Source: Chloroflexota bacterium
GTDB taxonomy: Bacteria > Chloroflexota > Dormibacteria > CF-121
Length of the DNA: 5,393 bases
Direction: 5' to 3'
Assembly (NCBI GenBank): GCA_005880605.1
Contig: VBIS01000133.1
Location: 1-5,393 of the forward strand
Shown here: piece after piece, positions 1 to 5,393 of the stretch
Numbering within the stretch: position 1 is the first letter of the stretch
Layout of the letters: the number at the start of each line of letters is the position of its first letter
Translations under genes and position numbers: made by a program
The notes under the pieces: generated by a model
What the model saw: the letters and a program-made list of their open reading frames with translations, nothing else
The model's database searches: none
What the model was told of the DNA's origin: nothing

Positions 1-7
1 CCCGTCA

Positions 8-45
8 TTAAATAAGAAAGATGCCGGCGCACCGGCGCCGACATC
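8..45 (-). terminator. Rho-independent terminator of the PfpI-family gene
   Basis: Read on the minus strand, positions 45-35 pair with 30-20 to give an 11-bp stem (one G.U pair, at 41/24) closed by a four-base loop (34-31). The stem is followed at once by a T-rich tail, TTTCTTATTTAA (19-8). This is the classic intrinsic terminator layout. It lies about 60 bases past the stop codon of the minus-strand PfpI gene. On the plus strand no T-run follows the stem, so termination should act in one direction only. Confidence 0.8.
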
Positions 46-61
46 TCGCAGTGCATCGGCT

Positions 62-86
62 CCTCCCGCGGTTGCGGGGGGAGGGT
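62..86. repeat. G/C-rich imperfect palindrome, copy A
   Basis: CCTCCCGCG (62-70) faces GCGGGGGGAGGGT (74-86) and can fold into a bulged stem around a four-base loop. It lies between the stop of the minus-strand PfpI gene and that gene's terminator. It shares the nine bases GGGGAGGGT (78-86), the CCTCCC left arm and nearly the same arm spacing with a palindrome at 2845-2871. This suggests a small dispersed intergenic repeat, but two copies in a GC-rich genome are weak proof. Confidence 0.35.
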
Positions 87-104
87 CGGGGGGAAGGGTG
101 CCCT

Positions 105-632
105 CTATCGAGTCCCGACCGGGACCTTCTCCAGCACCGTGATCGACTCCCGGATGAACGCCAGGATGTCGCCTGGCTGGCGCGAGGTCACGAGGTTCTT
201 ATCGACGACGACCTCCTGGTCGACGACGTTGGCGCCGACCTGCGAGAGGTCATCCTGGATCGTGATCCAGGCCGTCATCTTGCGTCCCTTGACGACCCGC
301 GCGGTTATCAACAACTGCGGCCCGTGGCAGATCGCCAGCACCGGCTTGTCGGTGTCGAAGAACGCCTTGGTGAATTTGACCATCCGCGGATCCGCCCGGA
401 GGTGGTCCGGCGAGTAGCCACCTGGGATGAACAGCGCATCGAACTGCTCGGGGCGCACCTGATCGATACCGGTCTCGGCTTTCGTCGTGACCTTGCCCTG
501 CTTGCCTTTCAGCTCTTTGCCCGACTGCAGGCCGACGATCGTGACCTGGTAACCCTGGTTTTTGAATGCGTCGTAGGGCTGTTTGAACTCAGAATCCTCG
601 TAATCAACATCGAGTACACAGGCAATCCTCAC
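105..632 (-). CDS. DJ-1/PfpI family protein (class I glutamine amidotransferase-like)
   Basis: This 175-residue protein has the usual length and full fold of the bacterial PfpI/YfkM-like branch of the DJ-1 superfamily. Members are linked to stress resistance and have been reported as proteases, chaperones or glyoxalase/deglycase-type enzymes; the exact reaction cannot be read from sequence. The nucleophile elbow AICHGPQ carries Cys102 with His103. The conserved acidic residue near the N-terminus is Glu15 in DYEDSEF, and IPGGYSPDHLR (69-79) is the typical substrate-side loop. No signal peptide or membrane segment is present, so it should be cytoplasmic. The GTG start at 632 is chosen because AGGGAGGT ends seven bases upstream and the protein then begins with the family's usual first strand, RIACVLD. 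A longer reading from an ATG at 737 would cover that ribosome binding site and adds unrelated residues. The gene is divergent from the sensor kinase and has its own terminator. Confidence 0.93.
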   Translation of the reverse strand: MRIACVLDVDYEDSEFKQPYDAFKNQGYQVTIVGLQSGKELKGKQGKVTTKAETGIDQVRPEQFDALFIPGGYSPDHLRADPRMVKFTKAFFDTDKPVLAICHGPQLLITARVVKGRKMTAWITIQDDLSQVGANVVDQEVVVDKNLVTSRQPGDILAFIRESITVLEKVPVGTR

Positions 633-638
633 AGTGAT

Positions 639-646
639 ACCTCCCT
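639..646 (-). promoter_or_regulatory. Ribosome binding site deciding the PfpI start
   Basis: The minus strand reads AGGGAGGT, with its GGAGG core at 644-640 and seven bases before the GTG codon at 632. This near-perfect Shine-Dalgarno fixes the GTG start over the upstream ATG. It is the only strong Shine-Dalgarno seen before a gene in this window. Confidence 0.85.
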
Positions 647-673
647 GTGCGTATTTGCTGATACCGGTCGCCC

Positions 674-703
674 AGCCTACCCCGGTCCGTCCGCTGCCGT
701 CAA
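674..703 (-). promoter_or_regulatory. Candidate sigma-70-type promoter for the PfpI gene
   Basis: On the minus strand a -35 box TTGACG (703-698, five of six consensus bases) is followed after 18 bases by TAGGCT (679-674, three of six, keeping the key T, A and final T). Initiation would fall near 667 and give a leader of about 35 bases holding the ribosome binding site. The -35 is good and the -10 is weak, so this is a prediction only. Confidence 0.45.
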
Positions 704-756
704 GCTGGTACTGGGCCGCTAGTTTTATCTCCACCAATTCCGTATTGTTTGAGCCG

Positions 757-2883
757 ATGGTTCGCCGCTTTCTCCCTTACGGGATCGCCGTGGCGGCCGT
801 TGCCCTGGTGGCCGGCGCCCTCGGCCTGATCGCCTGGCTGCTGGCAATCCCTCGGATCGAAACCTTCCTGCTGGTGTTTGTGCTGCTGGTTGGGGCGATC
901 GGCTGGCGCTACGGCCGCGGTCCAGCCATCGCCGGGACGGTGGCGTTTGCCCTGGTGTCCGATTACTACTTCCTTCCCCCGAAATCGCTCTTTGGGCTCG
1001 ACAGCCTCAGCGATGCGATCCGGCTCATCACCGCGATTCTCGCCGCGGCGGCTGTCATCTGGTTCGTCCACGTCAGTCGCGGCCGGCAGATCCTGCTCCA
1101 GAAGCGCAAGGACCTGTTGCAGGACGTCTCGCCCGTGATCCTCCAGAGCCTCGACGCTGATGAAATTCTCGACACCGTCGCCGAGGCGACGCAGCGCGTC
1201 ATCGATTACCAGCATTTCCGGCTTTACCGCTGGGATGAAGCTGCCGAGTGCCTCGTCCTCGTCAAATCGGTCGCGCGGGCCGACCCCTACACCGACATCG
1301 ACTGGCGCCTCGTGACCCTGTCCCTGGGCGAGGGCATCACCGGAATCGCGGCGAAGACGCAGCGTTCCCTGCTGGTGCCGGACGCCAGCCGGGACCCGCG
1401 GTTGGTCTACCCGGCGGGCACGACGCCAATCGTGGAGAGCATTCTCAGCGTCCCGATGGTGACCCGCGGCCGGCTCTTCGGGGTGCTGTCGCTGGCACGC
1501 TTGGGCATCGGGACACTCAACACGGAAGATATGCGCCTGATGGAGGCGATCGCCGCCCAGACGGCCCTGGCACTCGCCAATGCCGAGCAGTATGCCGAGG
1601 CGGAGCAGACCATCAAGGCGCTGGCGACTATCGAAGCCCTGCAGCCGGGGGACGGCCCGGGCGGGGATTCGGAAATCGATGCCAGGATCCTGCAGGGTTT
1701 CGACGACCTCAGCCATTCGGACCTGGCGACCCTGCGTGTGCTGCAAGCGGATGGGCGCTACCACGTTGGGGCGACCGGAGGCCGGCTGTGGCCGGCGGAG
1801 GACGCACCCACCGGTGAGGCCCTCTCGGCAGCAGACGTCGCGTGGCTCGCCGACCCGAAGGTGACCATCTATGTCGCCGACCCGGAGACGGATGCAACGT
1901 TGCCGGAGTGGGCGCGGCGCGGCACCAGGCTGGCCGGCGCCAAGGCGAGCGTCTTCCTTCCGATGCGGGCGGGCCAGCGGCTCGTCGGCTTCGTGGCGCT
2001 GCACTGGCGCCGGTCGCGCTGGTTGCGCCCGGAGCAGCTCCGTCGCCTGCAGCTGATCGCGGCCCAGGCGGCCATCGCGCTGGACACCCGGCAGGCCCTC
2101 GAGCGGGAGCGTGGCCGGGCTGAGGCGTTGGCGGAGCTGGAGCGGGCGCGGCGCGAGTTCATGCAGATCGCCTCCCACGAGCTGCGGACGCCGTTGACCG
2201 TCATCCGCGGCTACGCCTCGCTCCTGGACGAGGGATCCCTCGGCCCGATGCCGCCGGTGGCCCAACGCGCGCTGCGGACGTTGCTGGAGAAGTCCAGCGA
2301 GATGCGCGCCTACGTCGAACGAATGCTGCTGCTGGCACGGCTGGAGGACGGGGCCGCCCCGCCCACGATGGACGCCCTCGACTTCAGGCGCGTGGTCAAC
2401 GATGCCATCGAGCGGGTCCGGCCCCAGGTGGAGCTGAAGCACGGCACGCTCCAGGTCGACCTGGCCCCCGCGCCCCTGACGGTCCTGGGCGATCCGGAAC
2501 GGCTCGGCACGGCCGTCGACAACCTGCTGCAGAACGCGGTGAAGTTCAGCGAGGGGCCGCCGCGCATCGAGGTGAGCGGCAGCCGCCAGAACGGGAAAGT
2601 CCACCTGGTGGTCAAGGACCACGGGCTCGGCATCCCGACCGCCGCCCAGACGCGGCTGTTCGAAAAGTTCTATCGGGTCGAGAGCCCGGAGCTGCGCAAC
2701 GTGGCCGGTACGGGGATCGGCCTCTACCTGGTTCGGCAGGTGATCGAGGGCCACGGCGGCCGGGTCGATGTCGACAGCCACCCCGGCGAGGGTTCTGCCT
2801 TCGAGATCGACCTTCCGGCGGTCGCGGAACCTGCTGCCCGCGTCCCCTCCCCCGCGACGACCGGGGAGGGTGGAAGCGCCTAA
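757..2883 (+). CDS. Membrane sensor histidine kinase, DUF4118-GAF-GAF-HisKA-HATPase
   Basis: This 708-residue protein is a two-component sensor kinase. Residues 6-106 hold four membrane segments (about 9-31, 36-50, 55-72, 88-105), with RYGRGPAIAG and DYYFLPP matching the KdpD-type DUF4118 domain. The KdpD N-terminal and USP domains are absent. GAF domain 1 spans about 133-279, and a more divergent GAF 2 spans about 288-448. A short helical linker leads to HisKA, whose H-box ASHELRTPL carries the phosphoacceptor His474. The ATPase domain shows the N-box DNLLQNAVKF (588-597, Asn593), G1 DHGLGIP (621-627), F-box LFEKFYR (634-640) and G2 GTGIGL (651-656), so it should be active. What it senses is unknown; GAF domains bind small ligands or serve for signalling. 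The ATG at 757 is chosen because it starts just before the first membrane helix. An upstream ATG at 634 would add 41 residues across the PfpI promoter. No clear Shine-Dalgarno is present. No response regulator lies in the window. Confidence 0.93.
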   Translation: MVRRFLPYGIAVAAVALVAGALGLIAWLLAIPRIETFLLVFVLLVGAIGWRYGRGPAIAGTVAFALVSDYYFLPPKSLFGLDSLSDAIRLITAILAAAAVIWFVHVSRGRQILLQKRKDLLQDVSPVILQSLDADEILDTVAEATQRVIDYQHFRLYRWDEAAECLVLVKSVARADPYTDIDWRLVTLSLGEGITGIAAKTQRSLLVPDASRDPRLVYPAGTTPIVESILSVPMVTRGRLFGVLSLARLGIGTLNTEDMRLMEAIAAQTALALANAEQYAEAEQTIKALATIEALQPGDGPGGDSEIDARILQGFDDLSHSDLATLRVLQADGRYHVGATGGRLWPAEDAPTGEALSAADVAWLADPKVTIYVADPETDATLPEWARRGTRLAGAKASVFLPMRAGQRLVGFVALHWRRSRWLRPEQLRRLQLIAAQAAIALDTRQALERERGRAEALAELERARREFMQIASHELRTPLTVIRGYASLLDEGSLGPMPPVAQRALRTLLEKSSEMRAYVERMLLLARLEDGAAPPTMDALDFRRVVNDAIERVRPQVELKHGTLQVDLAPAPLTVLGDPERLGTAVDNLLQNAVKFSEGPPRIEVSGSRQNGKVHLVVKDHGLGIPTAAQTRLFEKFYRVESPELRNVAGTGIGLYLVRQVIEGHGGRVDVDSHPGEGSAFEIDLPAVAEPAARVPSPATTGEGGSA
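2845..2871. repeat. G/C-rich palindrome inside the 3' end of the kinase gene, copy B
   Basis: CCCTCCCC (2845-2852) and GGGGAGGG (2863-2870) are exact reverse complements, 8 bp, around a ten-base loop. The element sits in the last 40 bases of the kinase gene and encodes the low-complexity tail VPSPATTGEGG, beyond the last strand of the ATPase domain. It resembles the palindrome at 62-86. With no T-run directly after it, it is not a classic terminator, though it could pause polymerase or protect the mRNA end. Confidence 0.5.
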
Positions 2884-2884
2884 C

Positions 2885-2906
2885 CCAGCAAGACTGGCTG
2901 GTTTTT
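2885..2906 (+). terminator. Weak intrinsic terminator after the kinase gene
   Basis: CCAGC (2885-2889) pairs with GCTGG (2897-2901) around a seven-base loop and is followed directly by five T residues (2902-2906). Two further A-T pairs are possible if C2884 is bulged. The stem is short, so termination may be partial. It lies one base after the kinase stop codon and before the next ATG, which suggests the downstream gene is at least partly transcribed on its own. Confidence 0.5.
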
Positions 2907-2920
2907 CAGGTTCCTCCTAT

Positions 2921-3238
2921 ATGGCGAGCCATGCGGGCGGGAACAGCGATAGCCTGGATGCCGCGCTCGAGATCCCAACCGAGTGGCTGATGCCCGGGCT
3001 GGACCTCGAGGCCGTCCGGGAGGCCCAGCGGCCCGACGCCACGGCGACCCTGACCGGCGACCATCTCTTTCTCGCCGGGGTCGAGCTGGTCGTCGAGCGG
3101 CGCTGGCTACGGGAGGCCAACTGGCGCCAGATCAAGCAGGCCATTACCCGCGGCTACATCTACCGGAATTCGGCGGTCCAGGTGACCCTCCGTGGCGAGC
3201 GCCGCGAACACGAGCGGCGCGGCACCAAAGCCGCCTAA
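2921..3238 (+). CDS. Hypothetical protein, 105 residues, family not recognised
   Basis: I do not recognise this protein. It has no signal peptide, membrane segment, zinc-binding cysteines (it has no Cys at all) or nucleotide-binding motif. The first 40 residues are acidic (IPTEWLMPGLDLEAVREAQ). The core, about 44-90, looks like a compact mixed fold: a strand-like stretch HLFLAGVELVV, a helix ERRWLREANWRQIKQAIT with two Trp, then a strand-like GYIYRNSAVQVTLR. The tail is strongly basic (RGERREHERRGTK). Acidic front and basic tail suggest a small soluble protein that binds a partner or nucleic acid, but that is a guess. The ATG at 2921 is preceded only by a weak AGG ten bases upstream. Met24 (ATG at 2990) is an alternative start that would keep the whole core. 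The open frame also extends upstream into the kinase gene without a better start. It lies 55 bases before the malate synthase gene on the same strand. Confidence 0.65.
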   Translation: MASHAGGNSDSLDAALEIPTEWLMPGLDLEAVREAQRPDATATLTGDHLFLAGVELVVERRWLREANWRQIKQAITRGYIYRNSAVQVTLRGERREHERRGTKAA

Positions 3239-3256
3239 CCAGAACCTCACCCTCCG

Positions 3257-3286
3257 CTTCGGCTAGCGGCGCGCCGCTGCTAGAGT
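3257..3286 (+). promoter_or_regulatory. Candidate extended -10 promoter for the malate synthase gene, possibly leaderless
   Basis: TGCTAGAGT (3278-3286) is an extended -10 element (TG, one base, TAGAGT). It ends seven bases before the ATG at 3294, so transcription would begin at or within a base of the start codon. The region 17-18 bases upstream (CTTCGG or TTCGGC, 3257-3263) is only a poor -35, as is common with extended -10 promoters. No convincing Shine-Dalgarno precedes the ATG, only AGG three bases away, which fits a leaderless message. This is inferred from spacing and motif alone. Confidence 0.45.
3265..3278. promoter_or_regulatory. Perfect 14-bp palindrome in the malate synthase promoter
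   Basis: AGCGGCGCGCCGCT is its own reverse complement. It fills the spacer directly upstream of the candidate -10 element, sharing its last T with it, so a dimeric regulator bound here would block polymerase. CTAG also flanks it on both sides (3263-3266 and 3280-3283). It could be an operator, or chance in G/C-rich DNA. Confidence 0.3.
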
Positions 3287-3293
3287 CAGGCGC

Positions 3294-4871
3294 ATGAAGA
3301 TGGTGATGCCGACCGATCCACCGATCAGCCAGGCGCCGCCGGACCTGGATCCATCGCGCGACTTGCCGCGTGGCTTCTCCGAGTTTCTGCTTCCGCTGCA
3401 CCGGGCCTTTTCGCCGCGTCAGCAGGAGCTGGCGAACCGGCGTCGTCACGTGCTCGCCGAGGCCCATCGGGGCCACCTCCCCGCCTACCTTCCGCCCTCG
3501 GAAGCGACCACCGGCAGCTGGAAGGTCGCGCTCCCCGGCTGGTGCCAGGACCAGCGCAACCAGATGACCGGTCCCGCCGACGATGCCGAGCTGGTGGTGA
3601 AGATGCTCAATTCCGGAGCGCCGGGCGTGATGCTCGATCTGGAAGATTCCGTAGCCAATGCCTGGCCCAACATCACGAGCGGCATCGCCAACATCGTCGC
3701 GGCGCTCCGCGGTGAGCTCACCTACCAGGACCGGAAACGCAACCGCGAGGTCTCGATCAACGAGAGCAAGACCGTGATCTACACGCGCCCGCGTGGCCTC
3801 CACCTCGAACAGGCCGGCGTCATCAAGGGCGAGCGCATGGCCGCCCCCTTGTTCGACGTCGCGATGGTCGCCTATCAGGTCGACCCGGCACGCCTGCGCC
3901 ACCCGTTATCGATCTATATCCCGAAGTCCGAATCCGCCGACGAGGCGCTCTGGTGGCGAGACCTGTTCCGCGCCATCGCCCAGGCGCGCGGCTGGCCGCA
4001 GGACTACATCAAATGTATGGCCCTGGTGGAGTCACATCCGATCGCCTACCAGATGGAAGAGTTCGCCTACAACCTGCGCGAGCACATGATGGGCCTCAAC
4101 CTGGGACGCTGGGACTACATGGCCAGCCTGATCGACTTCACCCTGGCCGATCCGAACTGGGTGCTCCCCGATCGCAACACCATCCCGCATGACGTCGCCT
4201 TCTTCCAGGCGGTGCGTGAGGTCATGCCCGAGGTCTGCCACAAGCGCGGCATGCTCGCGATCGGCGGTATGACGGCGCTCTATCCGAGCCGCGAGGATGC
4301 GGAGCTCAACGCTCGCGCCCTCAAGGTGCTGGAACAGGACAAGAAAAACGAGGCGAACAGCCTGATGGATGGCGCCTGGACCGGGCACCCGGATCAGAAC
4401 GAGATCGCGGTCAACCAGTTCCCGTATCCCAACCAGGTGAATGCCCGCCGCCAGGACGCGGACATCCATCGCGACCTGCGACCGACCCCGCAGGGGGTTG
4501 GCAAGCGAACGCTCGATGGGACGCGAGCCGCCGTGCGCACCGTCATCCGTTACCGGAACGGCGTCCTCAACGGGAAGGGCGCCAGCCTGCTGGACGGATA
4601 CATGGAAGACCTGGCGACCGACCGCATCTATCGCTACATGATCGCCCAGCGGAGCCTGCACCGGGTCCGTGTCCCCGACGGCAACGGCCGCGAGGTCACG
4701 CACTCGCCAGAGCTGGTGTCGGAGTTGTTCGATGAGGAGTTGGACCGCCTCCTGCGCGAGACGCCCAAGAACGGCGACGCCTCATCGGCGGAGTCGCTTC
4801 GCAAGGCCCGCGAACAGAGTGAAGGGATGATCCTCGGTGTCCTCCAGGAGCAGGGCGCCTCCATCAAGTAA
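3294..4871 (+). CDS. Malate synthase, A-type (divergent)
   Basis: This 525-residue protein is about the usual length of malate synthase A, which condenses acetyl-CoA with glyoxylate to malate in the glyoxylate shunt. Family blocks appear in order: an N-terminal helical region (PRGFSEFLLPLHRAF), VMLDLEDSVANAW (112-124), TRPRGLHLE (164-172) with the arginine pair Arg165/Arg167 that holds the catalytic Arg, MALVESHP with Glu246, LGRWDYMAS with Asp274, CHKRGMLAIGGMTA, and YMEDLATDRIYR with Asp439. Glu246 and Asp274 are 28 residues apart, as are the magnesium ligands of the E. coli enzyme, and Asp439 matches the catalytic Asp. The enzyme is therefore probably active and cytoplasmic. Several blocks depart from the common family wording (LDLEDSVANAW for the usual ADFEDSxSPTW; LLDGYMED for the usual PINNLMED), so it belongs to an outlying branch. 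ATG 3294 fits the -10 element; ATG 3300 and 3306 are alternatives. No isocitrate lyase gene is adjacent. A related condensing or lyase activity cannot be fully excluded. Confidence 0.87.
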   Translation: MKMVMPTDPPISQAPPDLDPSRDLPRGFSEFLLPLHRAFSPRQQELANRRRHVLAEAHRGHLPAYLPPSEATTGSWKVALPGWCQDQRNQMTGPADDAELVVKMLNSGAPGVMLDLEDSVANAWPNITSGIANIVAALRGELTYQDRKRNREVSINESKTVIYTRPRGLHLEQAGVIKGERMAAPLFDVAMVAYQVDPARLRHPLSIYIPKSESADEALWWRDLFRAIAQARGWPQDYIKCMALVESHPIAYQMEEFAYNLREHMMGLNLGRWDYMASLIDFTLADPNWVLPDRNTIPHDVAFFQAVREVMPEVCHKRGMLAIGGMTALYPSREDAELNARALKVLEQDKKNEANSLMDGAWTGHPDQNEIAVNQFPYPNQVNARRQDADIHRDLRPTPQGVGKRTLDGTRAAVRTVIRYRNGVLNGKGASLLDGYMEDLATDRIYRYMIAQRSLHRVRVPDGNGREVTHSPELVSELFDEELDRLLRETPKNGDASSAESLRKAREQSEGMILGVLQEQGASIK

Positions 4872-4932
4872 GTTCGGCTCGCTTCCGACGGCTCCGTGAC
4901 GGATTTCCTGCCCCGACCGTTACACACTGCAA

Positions 4933-5393
4933 ATGCAGGCGCCGGCCCAGCCGCCCGCCGATCTTCTTCCCGTGCAGCGGCAGGCCACCCTGGCCTATCG
5001 AGCGCTGCGCCTGTGGGCGGTGCCGTTGCTGTATTCGATGTTCGACATCCGGGTCGAGGGCCGCGAGCGCATTCCCACCGACCGCAACTACGTGTTGATC
5101 GCCAACCACCTGAACTGGCTCGACTCCTTCGCCATCCTGGCGACCTTTCCGACCGAGCCCCGGGTGCATTTTCTTGGCGATACCACGATCCTCGTGACCC
5201 GCAAAGTCCAATGGGCCATGGTCAAGAGTGTCGGCGGCTTCATTCCGGTCAACCGACAGGCCCGCCCGGACACGGTGCTCTTCCACCACGCCAACCAGTG
5301 CTTGCAACGCGGCGGGGTGATCGCCATGTACCCCGAGGGCAACTACGGTCTAAAGGAAGGTGAGCTCTTGCCCTTCAAAAAGGGCTTTGCCCA
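4933..5393 (+). CDS. PlsC-type 1-acylglycerol-3-phosphate acyltransferase, 5' part (runs off the window)
   Basis: The first 153 residues are present and the frame is open to the right edge. The sequence shows the acyltransferase signature NHLNWLDS, with catalytic His59 and Asp64 (H-x4-D), then GGFIPVNRQ (motif II, the VNR arginine) and MYPEGNYG (motif III, EG). These mark the PlsC family, which transfers an acyl chain to lysophosphatidic acid or a related lipid at the inner face of the membrane. The LVTRKVQWAM segment between motifs I and II is typical of the family. Residues 20-37 form a mildly hydrophobic helix (LAYRALRLWAVPLLYSMF) that could lie on the membrane. The ATG at 4933 has no Shine-Dalgarno; TACACA at 4921-4926 sits where a -10 box for a leaderless transcript would be. 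The substrate is not certain: sulfolipid, ornithine-lipid and other acyltransferases share these motifs. Confidence 0.88.
   Translation, partial: MQAPAQPPADLLPVQRQATLAYRALRLWAVPLLYSMFDIRVEGRERIPTDRNYVLIANHLNWLDSFAILATFPTEPRVHFLGDTTILVTRKVQWAMVKSVGGFIPVNRQARPDTVLFHHANQCLQRGGVIAMYPEGNYGLKEGELLPFKKGFA

Noticed and set aside
633..737. Longer PfpI protein starting at an ATG at 737
   Set aside because: The added 35 residues precede the family's normal first strand and would translate the strong Shine-Dalgarno at 639-646. The GTG at 632 fits both family length and that site.
634..756. Upstream ATG extension of the kinase by 41 residues
   Set aside because: The extra residues resemble no domain, lie before the first membrane helix and overlap the PfpI ribosome binding site and promoter. 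ATG 757 begins right at the membrane domain.
700..2781. Very long open frame (693 codons) on the minus strand opposite the sensor kinase
   Set aside because: Its product is rich in Arg, Pro, Gln, Asp and His with no recognisable domain, while the plus strand shows every histidine kinase motif. It is a mirror effect of strong G/C bias at third codon positions.
3144..3902. Minus-strand open frame across the start of malate synthase
   Set aside because: No recognisable motif, and it lies opposite conserved malate synthase blocks.
4891..4906. Small hairpin TCCG-TGA-CGGA followed by TTT after the malate synthase gene
   Set aside because: A four-base stem with three T residues is too weak to call a terminator. 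The malate synthase and PlsC genes may be cotranscribed.
4896..5363. Plus-strand open frame overlapping the acyltransferase in another frame
   Set aside because: Low-complexity Pro/Arg/Gly product. The frame starting at 4933 contains all PlsC motifs and stays open to the window edge, so it is the real gene.

Overview
The window is GC-rich, ordinary bacterial chromosomal DNA with tightly packed genes. There is no rRNA, tRNA, CRISPR array, transposase or other sign of a mobile element. The strong G/C bias at third codon positions, the KdpD-like sensor kinase with GAF domains, the off-centre malate synthase and the scarcity of Shine-Dalgarno sites would suit a high-GC Chloroflexota or actinobacterial-type genome. 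This placement is an inference from style, not from a marker gene.

Layout. On the minus strand at the left is a DJ-1/PfpI family gene (105-632) with a clear ribosome binding site and a good rho-independent terminator at the extreme left edge (8-45). It is divergently arranged with a plus-strand membrane sensor histidine kinase (757-2883) built as DUF4118 membrane domain, two GAF domains, HisKA and HATPase. A small terminator-like hairpin follows the kinase. Next come an unrecognised 105-residue protein (2921-3238), a malate synthase A-type enzyme (3294-4871) and the start of a PlsC-type lysophospholipid acyltransferase (from 4933), which runs off the right edge.

How the genes fit together. 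They do not form one obvious pathway. The kinase has no response regulator in view, and the malate synthase has no isocitrate lyase beside it. The window reads as adjacent housekeeping or stress-related transcription units. Several plus-strand genes have no Shine-Dalgarno sequence but carry a -10-like hexamer six to eight bases before the ATG, which suggests leaderless transcripts. The PfpI gene has a strong Shine-Dalgarno. I did not find evidence of a new multi-gene system. The items most worth checking are the leaderless-promoter pattern, the divergent malate synthase, the small orphan protein, and two related G/C palindromes, one of which encodes the tail of the kinase.
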